The position numbers and the translations under genes are program-made. A DNA stretch of 64,000 nt, from the NCBI RefSeq assembly GCF_900013425.1, contig NZ_FBXK01000005.1:1426001-1490000 (forward strand). The letters run 5' to 3'. The notes beneath the pieces were generated by a model that saw only the letters and a program-made list of their open reading frames with translations, was not told the DNA's origin and ran no database searches. The stretch's first letter is position 1, and each line of letters opens with the position of its first letter. Positions 9,286 through 18,457 of the stretch are shown here, piece by piece. Origin of the DNA: Sphingobium sp. Z007. GTDB taxonomy: Bacteria > Pseudomonadota > Alphaproteobacteria > Sphingomonadales > Sphingomonadaceae.

Positions 9286-9702
9286 TCAGGGGCCTTCGGG
9301 ATAGCGGTCAAATTTGGGCAGGTCGTGCGCTGACGCCATCCATGGCAGGGCGTCGGCCATTTGGATATGCCCCGTCGGCGGCACGGCCGCGGCATCATCC
9401 AGCGTCGCGCTTTGAATGTCGATTGCACCGGGGAAGGCCACGGGATTGGTGTAAAATAAGCCAGTGCCGCATATGCCGCAAAAATGCCGCGTGGCGTGTT
9501 CCGACGATTGGTAGCGGACGGGATCACCGATTATGGTGACCGCATCTTCCGGGAACAGCACCCAGCCGACCATCGGCGCGCCGGCGCTGGCGCGGCAATC
9601 GCTGCAATGGCACAGCGCGCTGTAGGCGGGTTCGCCCGTCGCTTCATAGCGTATCGCCCCGCATTGGCATCGTCCCGTCACCATCGGCTTGCTCCCTTGC
9701 AT
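9286..9702 (-). CDS. GFA-family (glutathione-dependent formaldehyde-activating-like) protein
   Basis: The 138-residue zinc-binding domain protein has the cysteine pattern of the GFA/CENP-V family: GRCQCGAIRY, LCHCSDCR and HFCGICGTGLFY. Characterised members bind zinc and, in one branch, glutathione. Most bacterial paralogues have no known substrate, so no reaction is assigned here. Alternative starts are 9702 (MQGSKP) and 9684 (MVTGR). It is divergent from the helicase gene that follows. Confidence 0.85.
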   Translation of the reverse strand: MQGSKPMVTGRCQCGAIRYEATGEPAYSALCHCSDCRASAGAPMVGWVLFPEDAVTIIGDPVRYQSSEHATRHFCGICGTGLFYTNPVAFPGAIDIQSATLDDAAAVPPTGHIQMADALPWMASAHDLPKFDRYPEGP

Positions 9703-9789
9703 GATTCGCCTTTTGTTCTCATAGAAGCGTCTTCGCCGCAAGTGCAGCGCCCCTTGCCCCCGCTCCACCCCATGCCTAGTTGTCCTGCC

Positions 9790-12066
9790 ATGACAGTCCC
9801 TGCCGCCTCCCCCAACGACCCGCCCTATATGAACAACCTCAATCCGCCGCAGCGTGAGGCGGTGTTGACCACCGAAGGGCCGGTTCTGGTGCTGGCGGGG
9901 GCCGGTACGGGCAAGACGGCGGCGCTGACCGCGCGGCTGGCGCATCTGGTCGCGACCGGACGCGCTTATCCATCGCAGATATTGTCGGTCACCTTCACCA
10001 ACAAGGCGGCGCGCGAAATGCGCGAGCGGGTGGGCCGCATGATCGGTCCGGCGGTCGAGGGGATGCCCTGGCTGGGCACATTCCACGCGATCGCGGCCAA
10101 GATGCTGCGCCGCCATGCCGAACTGGTCGGGCTGCAATCCAATTTCACCATCCTCGACACCGACGACCAGTTGCGGCTGATTAAGCAGCTCATCCAGGCC
10201 GAGGGGGTGGATGAGAAGCGCTGGCCCGCGCGGCAACTCGCCGGGTTAATCGATCAGTGGAAGAATAAGGGTTGGACCCCAGAGGATGTCGGCGCGGGCG
10301 AGGCGGAAGGCTACGCCCATGGCAAGGGCCAGAAGCTCTACGCCGATTATCAGGCCCGGCTGCGTCAGGTAAATGCCTGTGACTTCGGAGACTTGCTGCT
10401 ACATGTTCTGACGATATTGAAGAAGCATCGCGACGTGCTGGAAGGCTATCAGCAGCGGTTCAAATATATCATGGTGGACGAATATCAGGACACCAACTCC
10501 AGCCAATATCTGTGGTTGAGGCTGCTGGCGCAGACGCGCAAGAATCTGTGCTGTGTGGGCGACGACGACCAGTCCATCTATTCATGGCGCGGCGCAGAAG
10601 TCGCCAATATCCTGCGGTTCGAAAAGGATTTTCCTGGCGCGAAGATCATAAGGCTGGAGCAGAATTACCGGTCCACGCCCCATATCCTGGGCGCGGCGTC
10701 GGGGGTGATCGCGGAAAATGGCAATCGCCTGGGCAAGACATTGTGGACCGATATCGACGTGGGCGAGAAGGTGCAGGTCATCGGCGTATGGGACGGGCCG
10801 GAGGAGGCCCGGCGCGTCGGCGAGGAGATCGAGCAAGTCCAGCGTAATGGCGGATCGCTGGATGAGGTCGCTATCCTGGTTCGCGCCCAGCACCAGACCC
10901 GCGAGTTCGAAGATCGGTTTATCCAGATCGGACTGCCCTATCGCATCGTCGGCGGCTTCCGCTTCTATGAGCGGGCGGAAATTCGCGACGCGCTGGCCTA
11001 TTTGCGGCTGGTGAACCAGCCCGCCGACGACCTGGCGTTCGAGCGGATCGTCAACGTGCCCAAACGTGGCCTCGGCGACAAGGCGGTGGAGAAACTGCAC
11101 CGGCTGGCGCGGGCGGAGGGTATTCCCCTGGCGCTGGCGGCGGCGCGTATCCTGGATACGGACGAGCTGACGCCGCAGGCGCGGCGGTCATTGGGCAATT
11201 TCATCGGCGATCTGGCGCGCTGGCGCGATCGGGCGACGCAATTGCCCCATGCCGAACTGGCGCGGCAGATATTGGACGAGAGCGGCTATACCGCGATGTT
11301 GCAGGCGGAGCGCACGACCGAGAGCGCAGGGCGGCTGGAGAATCTGTCCGAACTCGCCCGCGCGATGGAGGAATATGAGACGCTGGGGGCGTTTCTGGAG
11401 CACGTCTCCCTTGTCATGGACAATGAGGCGCAGGCGGAGTCCGCCAAGATCACGATCATGACCATCCACGCCGCCAAGGGGCTGGAATATGACACGACCT
11501 TTCTGGTGGGATGGGAGGAAGGCATCTTCCCGTCGCAGCGGGCGCTGGACGAAGGCGGGCTCAACAGCCTGGAGGAGGAACGGCGGCTTGCCTATGTGGC
11601 GATCACGCGGGCGCGCAAGCGCTGCACCATCCTCCACGCCGCCAACCGCCGCATCTATGGCCAGTGGACCAGCAGCATCCCGTCGCGTTTCGTGGGCGAA
11701 TTGCCGCCTGAGCATGTCGAATCGGAGAGCAGCATGACCGGCGGCGCGTCACTATGGCGCGCCAACTGGTCGGAACGGGACGATCCGTTTGCGCATGTCG
11801 GACGCGGAGAAGGGCGCGGGCCAGGCTGGCAGCGGGCGCAATCGACCGGCCAGTTCAGCCGGGAACCGGTGCGGATCGTGGAAGCGCGGGCGTCGGCGGT
11901 GTCTCTGGGCAACAAGGGCCGTGACGACATGACCGTCGGCCTGCGGATATTCCACCAGAAATTCGGCTATGGCACCGTCGCGGAGATTGAGGGCAATAAG
12001 CTGGAGATCGATTTCGAGACGGCCGGACGCAAACGGGTGATGGACAGCTTCGTTCAGCCCGCCTGA
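9790..12066 (+). CDS. UvrD/PcrA-type superfamily 1A DNA helicase
   Basis: This 758-residue 3'-5' DNA helicase acts in repair and in clearing proteins from DNA. Visible motifs are NPPQREAV (Q motif), Walker A AGAGTGKT with Lys42, motif II VDEYQDTN with Asp230-Glu231, GDDDQSIYSWRGA, and the TIHAAKGLEY and AITRAR motifs of the second RecA fold. The C-terminus GYGTVAEIEGNKLEIDF resembles the Tudor-like tail of UvrD/PcrA. ATGs at 9772, 9790 and 9829 are all possible starts. The end overlaps the convergent GAF gene by 13 bases. Confidence 0.94.
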   Translation: MTVPAASPNDPPYMNNLNPPQREAVLTTEGPVLVLAGAGTGKTAALTARLAHLVATGRAYPSQILSVTFTNKAAREMRERVGRMIGPAVEGMPWLGTFHAIAAKMLRRHAELVGLQSNFTILDTDDQLRLIKQLIQAEGVDEKRWPARQLAGLIDQWKNKGWTPEDVGAGEAEGYAHGKGQKLYADYQARLRQVNACDFGDLLLHVLTILKKHRDVLEGYQQRFKYIMVDEYQDTNSSQYLWLRLLAQTRKNLCCVGDDDQSIYSWRGAEVANILRFEKDFPGAKIIRLEQNYRSTPHILGAASGVIAENGNRLGKTLWTDIDVGEKVQVIGVWDGPEEARRVGEEIEQVQRNGGSLDEVAILVRAQHQTREFEDRFIQIGLPYRIVGGFRFYERAEIRDALAYLRLVNQPADDLAFERIVNVPKRGLGDKAVEKLHRLARAEGIPLALAAARILDTDELTPQARRSLGNFIGDLARWRDRATQLPHAELARQILDESGYTAMLQAERTTESAGRLENLSELARAMEEYETLGAFLEHVSLVMDNEAQAESAKITIMTIHAAKGLEYDTTFLVGWEEGIFPSQRALDEGGLNSLEEERRLAYVAITRARKRCTILHAANRRIYGQWTSSIPSRFVGELPPEHVESESSMTGGASLWRANWSERDDPFAHVGRGEGRGPGWQRAQSTGQFSREPVRIVEARASAVSLGNKGRDDMTVGLRIFHQKFGYGTVAEIEGNKLEIDFETAGRKRVMDSFVQPA

Positions 12067-12578
12067 GGGCGCTGGGCGCTCGTAGTCGTACCTGACGCCG
12101 CGGCGTGCAAGTGGGTGCGGGCGGACAACAGGGCACCGACATCGCGCGCGAAGCCTTCGATGGCGGCGATCGTCGCCGGCTCACTTACCAGGCGGGGCGC
12201 GGGATCGAGCGCGCAAAGCGTACCGTAGAAGCTGCCGTCCGGCAGGATGACCGGGAAGGACGCATAGCTTTTGAAGCCGTAGAAGATCGGCACAGGATGC
12301 TTGCGCCAGGCGATGTCGGCGTCGACATGATCGATGACCACATAATCTTCGGTCTGGCGGATTTCGTTGCAGATGGTCATCTGCACGTCGAGTTCCGCGC
12401 CAGGTTCAAGGCCAAAGGCAACCTTGTCCAGTACCTGACAGGCGATCCAGCGATCCTCCGTCACGCGCGCAACCGCCGCAAAGCCCATATGCGTGGTGTC
12501 GCATAGGTGCATCAGGATGGCGCGGATCGCGTCGTCATCGCCCTGTTCGGCGGTCTGGATCGCCAGTTCGTCCTTCAT
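12054..12578 (-). CDS. GAF-domain protein
   Basis: The 174-residue cytosolic protein consists of one GAF domain (about residues 25-160), with the motifs GFAAVARVTEDRWIACQV, TICNEIRQT and FYGFKSYASFPV. GAF domains bind small ligands or chromophores; the cysteine in TICNE is at a position used by some light sensors and by many non-photosensory proteins. No output domain is attached. Start ATG 12578 (MKDELAIQT) is preferred over an upstream one. Confidence 0.8.
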   Translation of the reverse strand: MKDELAIQTAEQGDDDAIRAILMHLCDTTHMGFAAVARVTEDRWIACQVLDKVAFGLEPGAELDVQMTICNEIRQTEDYVVIDHVDADIAWRKHPVPIFYGFKSYASFPVILPDGSFYGTLCALDPAPRLVSEPATIAAIEGFARDVGALLSARTHLHAAASGTTTSAQRPQAG

Positions 12579-12682
12579 TCGCCCGCAATGGCAGGAAAGC
12601 GATGCTTTGGCGAGTCTGGATAGCAATGCATGAGCAACGTCGGGATATAGGGAGGACCTGGGGGCCTTCGCCTGCGCTCAGG

Positions 12683-12730
12683 AATTTTTCGGGAAAATGT
12701 CCCCCGGACATTCTCTATTTCCGAAAAATT
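12683..12730 (-). terminator. Hairpin after tRNA-Ala copy 1
   Basis: The outer arms AATTTTTCGG and CCGAAAAATT (10 bp) enclose an inner stem AATGTCC/GGACATT with loop CCC. The outer arm starts directly at the encoded CCA end. It is probably a terminator or tRNA 3'-end processing signal. Confidence 0.6.
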
Positions 12731-12805
12731 GGTGGAGCCTAGCGGGATCGAACCGCTGACCTCCTGCATGCCATGCAGGCGCTCTCCCAGCTGAGCTAAG
12801 GCCCC
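12730..12805 (-). tRNA. tRNA-Ala (GGC), copy 1
   Basis: The 76-base cloverleaf has acceptor stem GGGGCCT paired with AGGCTCC (one G-U pair), anticodon stem CCTGC/GCAGG with loop ATGGCAT, so anticodon GGC, and an encoded CCA. It is identical to copy 2 over the whole tRNA. Confidence 0.96.
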
Positions 12806-12933
12806 ATCATGCGCGGCCGGGCCGTCTGCATAGGGTCAGGCCATGTCCGGCAATGCCGTCGGCCATCTATATGTCCTGGCACGGCGGAAGCGCGCCCCCC
12901 CAAATGATCGGGCGCCCCTCGCTTGCGCTCAGG

Positions 12934-12981
12934 AATTTTTCGGGAAAATGTCCCCGGGACATTTTCTACTTCCGAAAAATT
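12934..12981 (-). terminator. Hairpin after tRNA-Ala copy 2
   Basis: The same nested hairpin as copy 1 is present. The outer arms AATTTTTCGG/CCGAAAAATT are unchanged, and the inner stem is longer (AAAATGTCCC/GGGACATTTT). Base changes between the copies keep the stem, suggesting the structure is under selection. Confidence 0.6.
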
Positions 12982-13056
12982 GGTGGAGCCTAGCGGGATC
13001 GAACCGCTGACCTCCTGCATGCCATGCAGGCGCTCTCCCAGCTGAGCTAAGGCCCC
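12981..13056 (-). tRNA. tRNA-Ala (GGC), copy 2
   Basis: The 76-base tRNA has anticodon GGC and an encoded CCA, with the same sequence as copy 1. It lies upstream of copy 1 in the direction of transcription, separated by 175 bases that include the hairpin. Confidence 0.96.
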
Positions 13057-13142
13057 GTACCAGTGAAGCGCCGTTGGGTCCGGCACCTCGGAGGTCGCTG
13101 CCATTAGGTGGCAGCAACCCCCTTGGCAAGAACAAATTTCAG

Positions 13143-13475
13143 TTAATTGTCGTCGCTGTCGTCGTCGCTGGCAGCTTCGACGCCCAGGTCGTCGTCACCA
13201 CCCAGATCGACGTCATTATCTGGCGAATCGCCGTCATCATCGACATCGATGTCCAGATCGTCGTCGGCCGTTTCCAGCTCGCCATCTGCGGTCTCGATCA
13301 CCTTCTTGGGCGCGGCTTCCTCATAAGGAAGCGGCTGCTTCGACTTCAGCACGGGTTCGGGTTCCCAGGCGCTGCCGCAATTGATGCAGGTTACCGGATC
13401 ATCCTTGCCCAGGTCGTAGAAGCGCGTGGCGCATTTCGGGCAGGTCCGCTTCGTGCCCCATTCAGCCTTCACCAT
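13143..13475 (-). CDS. TIGR02300/FYDLN-acid family zinc-ribbon protein
   Basis: The 110-residue protein has an N-terminal zinc ribbon (Cys12, Cys15, Cys30, Cys33) with the FYDL motif at residues 19-22. A linker and a very acidic Asp-rich tail of about 40 residues follow. The family is restricted mostly to alphaproteobacteria and has no established function. It is divergent from aroA. The ATG at 13475 gives the family-typical MVKAEWGTKR start; the frame extends upstream to 13751 without support. Confidence 0.88.
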   Translation of the reverse strand: MVKAEWGTKRTCPKCATRFYDLGKDDPVTCINCGSAWEPEPVLKSKQPLPYEEAAPKKVIETADGELETADDDLDIDVDDDGDSPDNDVDLGGDDDLGVEAASDDDSDDN

Positions 13476-13623
13476 GTCCGGCCTGTTCCTTCTTAGATGC
13501 TCAAATAGAATGTAACGCGGCACAACAGACGTTGCCCGCAAAGCGAGGCGCGCCTTGCCATAGCGCAAGCGCGCTGTCAAAAGCCGGGCGCATTTTTTCG
13601 GTTCCAAAGATGATGGATACCCC

Positions 13624-14964
13624 GTGACCCCTATAGACGACAAGCCCACTCCGATGACCTTCACCGCCGCGCCGCCGCTGGCGGGCAGCGTCACCGTGCC
13701 GGGCGACAAGAGCATTTCCCACCGGTCGCTGATGCTGTCGGCGCTGGCCATCGGTCATAGCCGGGTCGAAGGGCTGCTGGAGGGCGAGGATGTGCTGGCT
13801 ACGGCCGCTGCGATGCGGGCGATGGGCGCGACGATCGAGCGTGATGCCGATGGCGTCTGGCACATCCATGGCGTGGGCGTGGGCGGGTTGTTGCAGCCTG
13901 AGACGGCGCTCGACATGGGCAATAGCGGCACGTCGACGCGGCTGCTGATGGGGCTGCTGGCCAGTCATGACCTGACCGCGACGTTCGTGGGCGACGCATC
14001 GCTCAGCAAGCGCCCGATGGCGCGCGTGACGCAGCCGCTGGCGCGCATGGGAGCGAGTTTCACGAGCAGTCCGGGCGATCGCCTGCCGCTGACGATGAGG
14101 GGTGCCTGCCCCGCCGTGCCGCTCGACTATCGGCTGCCCGTAGCCTCGGCGCAGGTGAAGTCGGCGATCCTGCTGGCGGGCCTCAACACGCCGGGCATCA
14201 CCCGCGTCGTCGAACCCGTCCCCACCCGTGACCATAGCGAGCGGATGCTCAAGGGTTTCGGCGCCGACCTGACTGTCGAGATAGAGGCGGACGGGACGCG
14301 GGTCATCACGCTGGTGGGCGAGGCGGAATTGAGGCCGCAGCAGATCGTCGTGCCCGGCGACCCCTCCTCCGCCGCTTTCCCGATGGTCGCGGCCCTGCTG
14401 GTGCCGGGATCGCAGGTCACCATCGCCAATGTCGGCCTGAACGCGACCCGCGCGGGCCTGATCGACCTGCTGCGCGAGATGGGCGGATCGATCGAGGTCA
14501 TCAACGTGCGCGAGGTCGGCGGCGAGCCGGTGGGCGACCTGATCGTCACTGCGTCGGCGCTCAAGGGGGTGGAGCCGGACCCGGCGCGCGCGCCCAGCAT
14601 GATCGACGAATATCCGGTCGCCTTCATCGCGGCGGCGTTGGCGCAGGGCCGCAGCGTATTTCGGGGACTGGACGAGCTGCGCGTCAAGGAATCGGACCGG
14701 ATCGCCACCATGGCGGGCGGGCTGCGGGAGATCGGCGTATCCGTCGAGGAACTGGAGGACGGCATCGTCATCGAGGGCAGCGGCGGCGCCCCGCTGGCTG
14801 GTGGCGGGCCGATCGCGACCAAGCTGGACCATCGCATCGCGATGAGCTTCGCTGTGGCAGGCCTGGTGTCGAAGGATGGCGTCACCATCGACGATATGCG
14901 CCCGGTCGCGACCAGCTTTCCGACCTTCGTGCCGCTGTTGCAACAATTGGGAGGACTCGCATGA
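13624..14964 (+). CDS. aroA: EPSP synthase (3-phosphoshikimate 1-carboxyvinyltransferase), class II-like
   Basis: The 446-residue enzyme joins PEP and shikimate-3-phosphate in aromatic amino acid synthesis. The sequence follows the CP4-type class II pattern: PGDKSISHRS, DASLSKRPMARV, SAQVKSAILLAGLNTPG, PGDPSSAAFPMVAALL and DEYPVAFIAAALA. In CP4 the loop GNAATGC carries an alanine linked to glyphosate tolerance; here the loop reads GNSGTST with glycine at that place (residue 102, codon 13927-13929). It starts an aroA - small membrane protein - cmk unit with four-base overlaps. MTFTAAPP at residue 11 is an alternative start. Confidence 0.96.
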   Translation: MTPIDDKPTPMTFTAAPPLAGSVTVPGDKSISHRSLMLSALAIGHSRVEGLLEGEDVLATAAAMRAMGATIERDADGVWHIHGVGVGGLLQPETALDMGNSGTSTRLLMGLLASHDLTATFVGDASLSKRPMARVTQPLARMGASFTSSPGDRLPLTMRGACPAVPLDYRLPVASAQVKSAILLAGLNTPGITRVVEPVPTRDHSERMLKGFGADLTVEIEADGTRVITLVGEAELRPQQIVVPGDPSSAAFPMVAALLVPGSQVTIANVGLNATRAGLIDLLREMGGSIEVINVREVGGEPVGDLIVTASALKGVEPDPARAPSMIDEYPVAFIAAALAQGRSVFRGLDELRVKESDRIATMAGGLREIGVSVEELEDGIVIEGSGGAPLAGGGPIATKLDHRIAMSFAVAGLVSKDGVTIDDMRPVATSFPTFVPLLQQLGGLA

Positions 14965-15224
14965 CATTCGACGCCTTTGACTGGGATTGGGCAAATGTCG
15001 TAGGCTTGATCGGCAGCGCGCTGATGGTCGTTGCCTATGCCTATAGCAATATGGCGCGCACCCTGAATTTCGTCATCTTCAACCTCATGAACCTGGCCGG
15101 CGCGCTGTTGCTCATCTGGTCGCTGACGGTGCATTTCAATCTGGCGTCGATGGCGCTGGAAGTGGTTTGGGCCGCAATCGCCCTGCTGGGGCTGGGCAAT
15201 GCGCTCAAAGGGAAAAAGCCATGA
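14961..15224 (+). CDS. Small membrane protein (CBU_0592-like)
   Basis: This 87-residue protein has two to three hydrophobic helices (VGLIGSALMVVAYAYSN, FVIFNLMNLAGALLLIW and MALEVVWAAIALLGL). It resembles the CBU_0592 family of unknown function, commonly found between aroA and cmk in sphingomonads. GGAGG precedes the ATG. The start overlaps the aroA stop and the stop overlaps the cmk start, so it is translationally locked between two enzymes with which it has no known link. Confidence 0.8.
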   Translation: MTFDAFDWDWANVVGLIGSALMVVAYAYSNMARTLNFVIFNLMNLAGALLLIWSLTVHFNLASMALEVVWAAIALLGLGNALKGKKP

Positions 15225-15856
15225 TTATTGCCGTTGATGGCCCCGCCGCATCGGGCAAGGGGACGATCGCCAAGGCGCTGGGCCGCCATTATGGCCTTCC
15301 GGTGCTGGACACCGGCCTACTGTATCGCGCGGTCGGCCTGTCCGTGCTCAAGGCGGGCGGTGACCCGGACGTAGAAGCCGACGCGCTGGCCGCGGCCGGC
15401 TTCGAGGATGCCATCTTGGTCGACCCCGCGCTGCGGAGCGAAGCGGTCGGCTCGCTTGCCTCCCGCGTGTCGGTGCATCAGAGCGTGCGCGACGCGCTGA
15501 TCCAGCGGCAGCGCGATTTCGCGACCCAGCCGGGCGGCGCGATCCTGGACGGGCGCGACATCGGCACGGTGATCGCGCCGGACGCAGACGCCAAGATTTT
15601 CGTGACGGCCAGCGTCCATGTCCGCGCGGAGCGCCGCTACAAGGACGCGCTCGGCCATGGCGGCAATCCCGACATGGACACACTTGTCGCGGACATCCAG
15701 GCGCGCGACACGCGCGATATGAGCCGCGACCATGCCCCGCTCAAGCAGGCCGACGGCGCGGACTTGCTAGATACGAGCAATTTGACTATAGACGCGGCCG
15801 TCCAGCGGGCTGTTGCGCTTGTGGACGCCCAGCTTGAAGGTCGCTCCAGAAGTTGA
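15221..15856 (+). CDS. cmk: Cytidylate kinase
   Basis: This 211-residue enzyme phosphorylates CMP and dCMP using ATP. The P-loop GPAASGKGT is at residues 7-15, and the NMP-binding and lid regions include DTGLLYRAVG, DGRDIGTVI and the Arg-rich ARDTRDMSRDHAPL. The length is normal. AAGGGA precedes the ATG. It is followed by rpsA after 170 bases, a very conserved order. Confidence 0.96.
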   Translation: MIIAVDGPAASGKGTIAKALGRHYGLPVLDTGLLYRAVGLSVLKAGGDPDVEADALAAAGFEDAILVDPALRSEAVGSLASRVSVHQSVRDALIQRQRDFATQPGGAILDGRDIGTVIAPDADAKIFVTASVHVRAERRYKDALGHGGNPDMDTLVADIQARDTRDMSRDHAPLKQADGADLLDTSNLTIDAAVQRAVALVDAQLEGRSRS

Positions 15857-16026
15857 CCCGTCAAGGCGCGCGGTTGTTCCGGGCGCCCTTTTGGCTTTTC
15901 AAGACCGCGCGTTCCCTTGTCCTCTAACGCGCGGGATATGTGCAGGATATTCGGTCCTGGGCATGCTTTGGCCAAAGACCATCGGACACAACCGGTTGGC
16001 CAGCAATGATGAGTGAAGGACTAACC

Positions 16027-17739
16027 ATGGCCTCTACGGCATTTCCCACGCGCGACGATTTCGCCGCGCTTCTCAATGATTCTCTCGGTGGTGAGGACGG
16101 CGGCTTTGAAGGCCGCGTCGTCAAGGGCACCGTTACCGCCATCGAAAACGACCTGGCCGTCATCGACGTCGGTTTGAAGTCCGAAGGCCGCGTGCCGCTG
16201 CGCGAATTCGCAGCGCCGGGCCAGAAGGCTGACCTGAAGGTCGGCGACGAAGTCGAAGTCTATGTCGACCGCGTCGAAAACGCCCATGGCGAAGCCATGC
16301 TGTCGCGTGATCGCGCCCGCCGCGAAGCCGCCTGGGACAAGCTGGAAGCCGAGTTCACCGAGAGCGCCCGCGTCGAAGGCGTCATCTTCGGTCGCGTCAA
16401 GGGCGGCTTCACCGTCGACCTGGACGGCGCCGTGGCGTTCCTGCCCGGCAGCCAAGTCGATATCCGCCCCGTGCGCGATGTTACTCCGCTGATGGACATC
16501 CCGCAGCCCTTCCAGATCCTGAAGATGGATCGCCGCCGCGGCAACATCGTCGTGTCGCGTCGCGCCATCTTGGAAGAAACCCGCGCCGAACAGCGCAGCG
16601 GCCTTATCCAGACGCTGGCCGAAGGTCAGATCATCGAAGGCGTCGTCAAGAACATCACCGACTATGGTGCGTTCGTTGACCTGGGCGGCATCGATGGCCT
16701 GCTGCACGTCACCGACCTGTCGTACAAGCGCATCAATCACCCCAATGAGATGATCAACATCGGCGACACCGTTCGCGTGCAGATCATCCGCATCAACCGC
16801 GACACGCAGCGCATCTCGCTCGGCATGAAGCAGCTGGAAAGCGATCCGTGGGAAGGCGCGAGCGCCAAGTACCCCATCGGCGCCAAGCTGTCGGGCCGCG
16901 TCACCAACATCACCGAATATGGTGCGTTCGTGGAACTGGAAGCGGGCATCGAAGGCCTGGTCCATGTGTCGGAAATGTCCTGGACCAAGAAGAACGTCCA
17001 CCCCGGCAAGATCGTATCGACCAGCCAGGAAGTCGAAGTCCTGGTTCTGGAAGTCGATCCCGAAAAGCGCCGCATTTCGCTTGGCCTCAAGCAGGCCCAG
17101 TCGAACCCGTGGGACAGCTTTGCCGAGCGTCACCCGATCGGTTCGACCGTCGAAGGCGAAGTCAAGAATGCCACCGAGTTCGGCCTGTTCATCGGCCTGG
17201 ACGGCGACGTCGACGGCATGGTCCACATGTCCGACATCGCGTGGGGCATTTCGGGCGAAGACGCGCTGGCGCTGCATCGCAAGGGTGAGGCCGTGCAGGC
17301 GGTCGTTCTCGACATCGACGTCGAGAAGGAGCGCATCAGCCTGGGCATGAAGCAGCTTGAGCGTGGCGGCCCGGCCGCTGGCGGCACCGCCGCTGCATCG
17401 GCTGGCCTCAACAAGAACGCGATCGTCACCGTGACCGTCCTTGAAGTCCGCGACGGCGGCCTGGAAGTCCAGGCTGGCGAAGACGGCGCGGCCGGCTTCA
17501 TCAAGCGCAGCGACCTGGGTCGCGACCGCGACGAGCAGCGTTCGGAGCGCTTCCAGATCGGCCAGAAGTTCGACGCGATGGTGACCGGTTTCGACCGCGC
17601 CAAGAAGCCGACCTTCTCGGTCAAGGCGATGCAGATCGCCGAAGAGAAGCAGGCCGTCGCGCAGTATGGTTCGTCCGACAGCGGCGCGTCGCTGGGCGAT
17701 ATCCTCGGCGAAGCGCTCAAGGCGAAGACCGAAGGCTGA
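16027..17739 (+). CDS. rpsA: 30S ribosomal protein S1
   Basis: The 570-residue protein is built from six S1 RNA-binding repeats, for example GTVTAIENDLAVIDVG, NITDYGAFVDLGGIDG, NITEYGAFVELEAGIEG and NATEFGLFIGLDGD. It binds mRNA on the 30S subunit. GAAGGA stands seven bases upstream of the chosen ATG at 16027 (MASTAFPTRDD). Codon use is highly biased, as expected for a ribosomal protein. A strong terminator follows 23 bases after the stop. Confidence 0.98.
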   Translation: MASTAFPTRDDFAALLNDSLGGEDGGFEGRVVKGTVTAIENDLAVIDVGLKSEGRVPLREFAAPGQKADLKVGDEVEVYVDRVENAHGEAMLSRDRARREAAWDKLEAEFTESARVEGVIFGRVKGGFTVDLDGAVAFLPGSQVDIRPVRDVTPLMDIPQPFQILKMDRRRGNIVVSRRAILEETRAEQRSGLIQTLAEGQIIEGVVKNITDYGAFVDLGGIDGLLHVTDLSYKRINHPNEMINIGDTVRVQIIRINRDTQRISLGMKQLESDPWEGASAKYPIGAKLSGRVTNITEYGAFVELEAGIEGLVHVSEMSWTKKNVHPGKIVSTSQEVEVLVLEVDPEKRRISLGLKQAQSNPWDSFAERHPIGSTVEGEVKNATEFGLFIGLDGDVDGMVHMSDIAWGISGEDALALHRKGEAVQAVVLDIDVEKERISLGMKQLERGGPAAGGTAAASAGLNKNAIVTVTVLEVRDGGLEVQAGEDGAAGFIKRSDLGRDRDEQRSERFQIGQKFDAMVTGFDRAKKPTFSVKAMQIAEEKQAVAQYGSSDSGASLGDILGEALKAKTEG

Positions 17740-17762
17740 GCCTTCCTCGCTTTTGAAACATG

Positions 17763-17800
17763 AAAAAGGCCCGTCGGACCCCTGTCCGGCGGGCCTTTTT
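17763..17800 (+). terminator. Rho-independent terminator after rpsA
   Basis: A GC-rich hairpin with arms AAAAAGGCCCG and CGGGCCTTTTT encloses a central GTCCGG-type stem and ends in five T. It is bidirectional in appearance, but only rpsA reads into it. Confidence 0.9.
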
Positions 17801-17920
17801 CATGGCAGTGACGCCATCATGATTTTGGAAACGTAACGATCTTGATGTTGCCCGATTGTCAACGCCTTGCGGAACCTCTATGCAGGGCATGGGGCACAGC
17901 AGAGGGGCGCTGGAGTACCA

Positions 17921-18211
17921 ATGATCCGTTCGGAATTGATCCAGAAGCTGGCCGAGGAGAATCCGGGGCTCAGCCTGCCGGAAGTGGAAAAGATCGTCGA
18001 TCTCTTCTTCAGGGAGATTGTCGATCGGCTATCCACCGGTGGCCGCGTGGAACTGCGCGGCTTCGGCGCCTTCACCACCCGCGCGCGCGATGCGCGCACC
18101 GGGCGCAACCCGCGCACCGGGGAACAGGTGCCGGTGTCGGCCAAACGCGTGCCCTATTTCAAGCCGGGCAAGGAAATGCGCGAACGGTTGAACGGCAAGG
18201 ACAACGCCTGA
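17921..18211 (+). CDS. ihfB: Integration host factor, beta subunit
   Basis: The 96-residue DNA-bending protein of the HU/IHF fold pairs with Ihf[12 protein letters not shown] forms the DNA-inserting beta arm with its proline, and [12 protein letters not shown] closes the fold. It starts [11 protein letters not shown] with CTGGAG upstream; the frame begins at 17867 but residues before 17921 are not family-like. The position directly after rpsA is conserved in proteobacteria, which supports IhfB over HU. Confidence 0.94.
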   Translation: MIRSELIQKLAEENPGLSLPEVEKIVDLFFREIVDRLSTGGRVELRGFGAFTTRARDARTGRNPRTGEQVPVSAKRVPYFKPGKEMRERLNGKDNA

Positions 18212-18303
18212 GCCGATCCATCATATCGATCTAATGTGTCGATCCATGGCTTGACCTGCCGCGCGCCAGCCGTCAGGGGAGGCGTTGCCCCGTGGCATGA
18301 CGG

Positions 18304-18389
18304 GCGGACGTGGCGAAATCGGTAGACGCAGCGGACTTAAAATCCGCCTTCCCCTGGAAATGCGGGTTCAAGTCCCGCCGTCCGCACCA
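18304..18389 (+). tRNA. tRNA-Leu (TAA)
   Basis: This 86-base class II tRNA has acceptor GCGGACG/CGTCCGC, anticodon stem GCGGA/TCCGC with loop CTTAAAA (anticodon TAA), a variable arm, and an encoded ACCA end. Confidence 0.96.
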
Positions 18390-18457
18390 TCCTCGACAAT
18401 CTGCTTTTTTCCACCAAAAGACTGGATATTACGGCACGCAGCCGCAATGATGCCGGC

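Larger units (their letters stand above)
12668..13056 (-). repeat. Tandem duplication of tRNA-Ala plus downstream hairpin
   Basis: Two units, about 12668-12805 and 12919-13056, are offset by 251 bases. Each contains a tRNA-Ala gene and the same downstream hairpin sequence with a few substitutions. The spacer between units is not repeated. The whole 563-base stretch between the GAF gene and the next CDS is occupied by these units; I see no protein gene in it. Confidence 0.85.
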
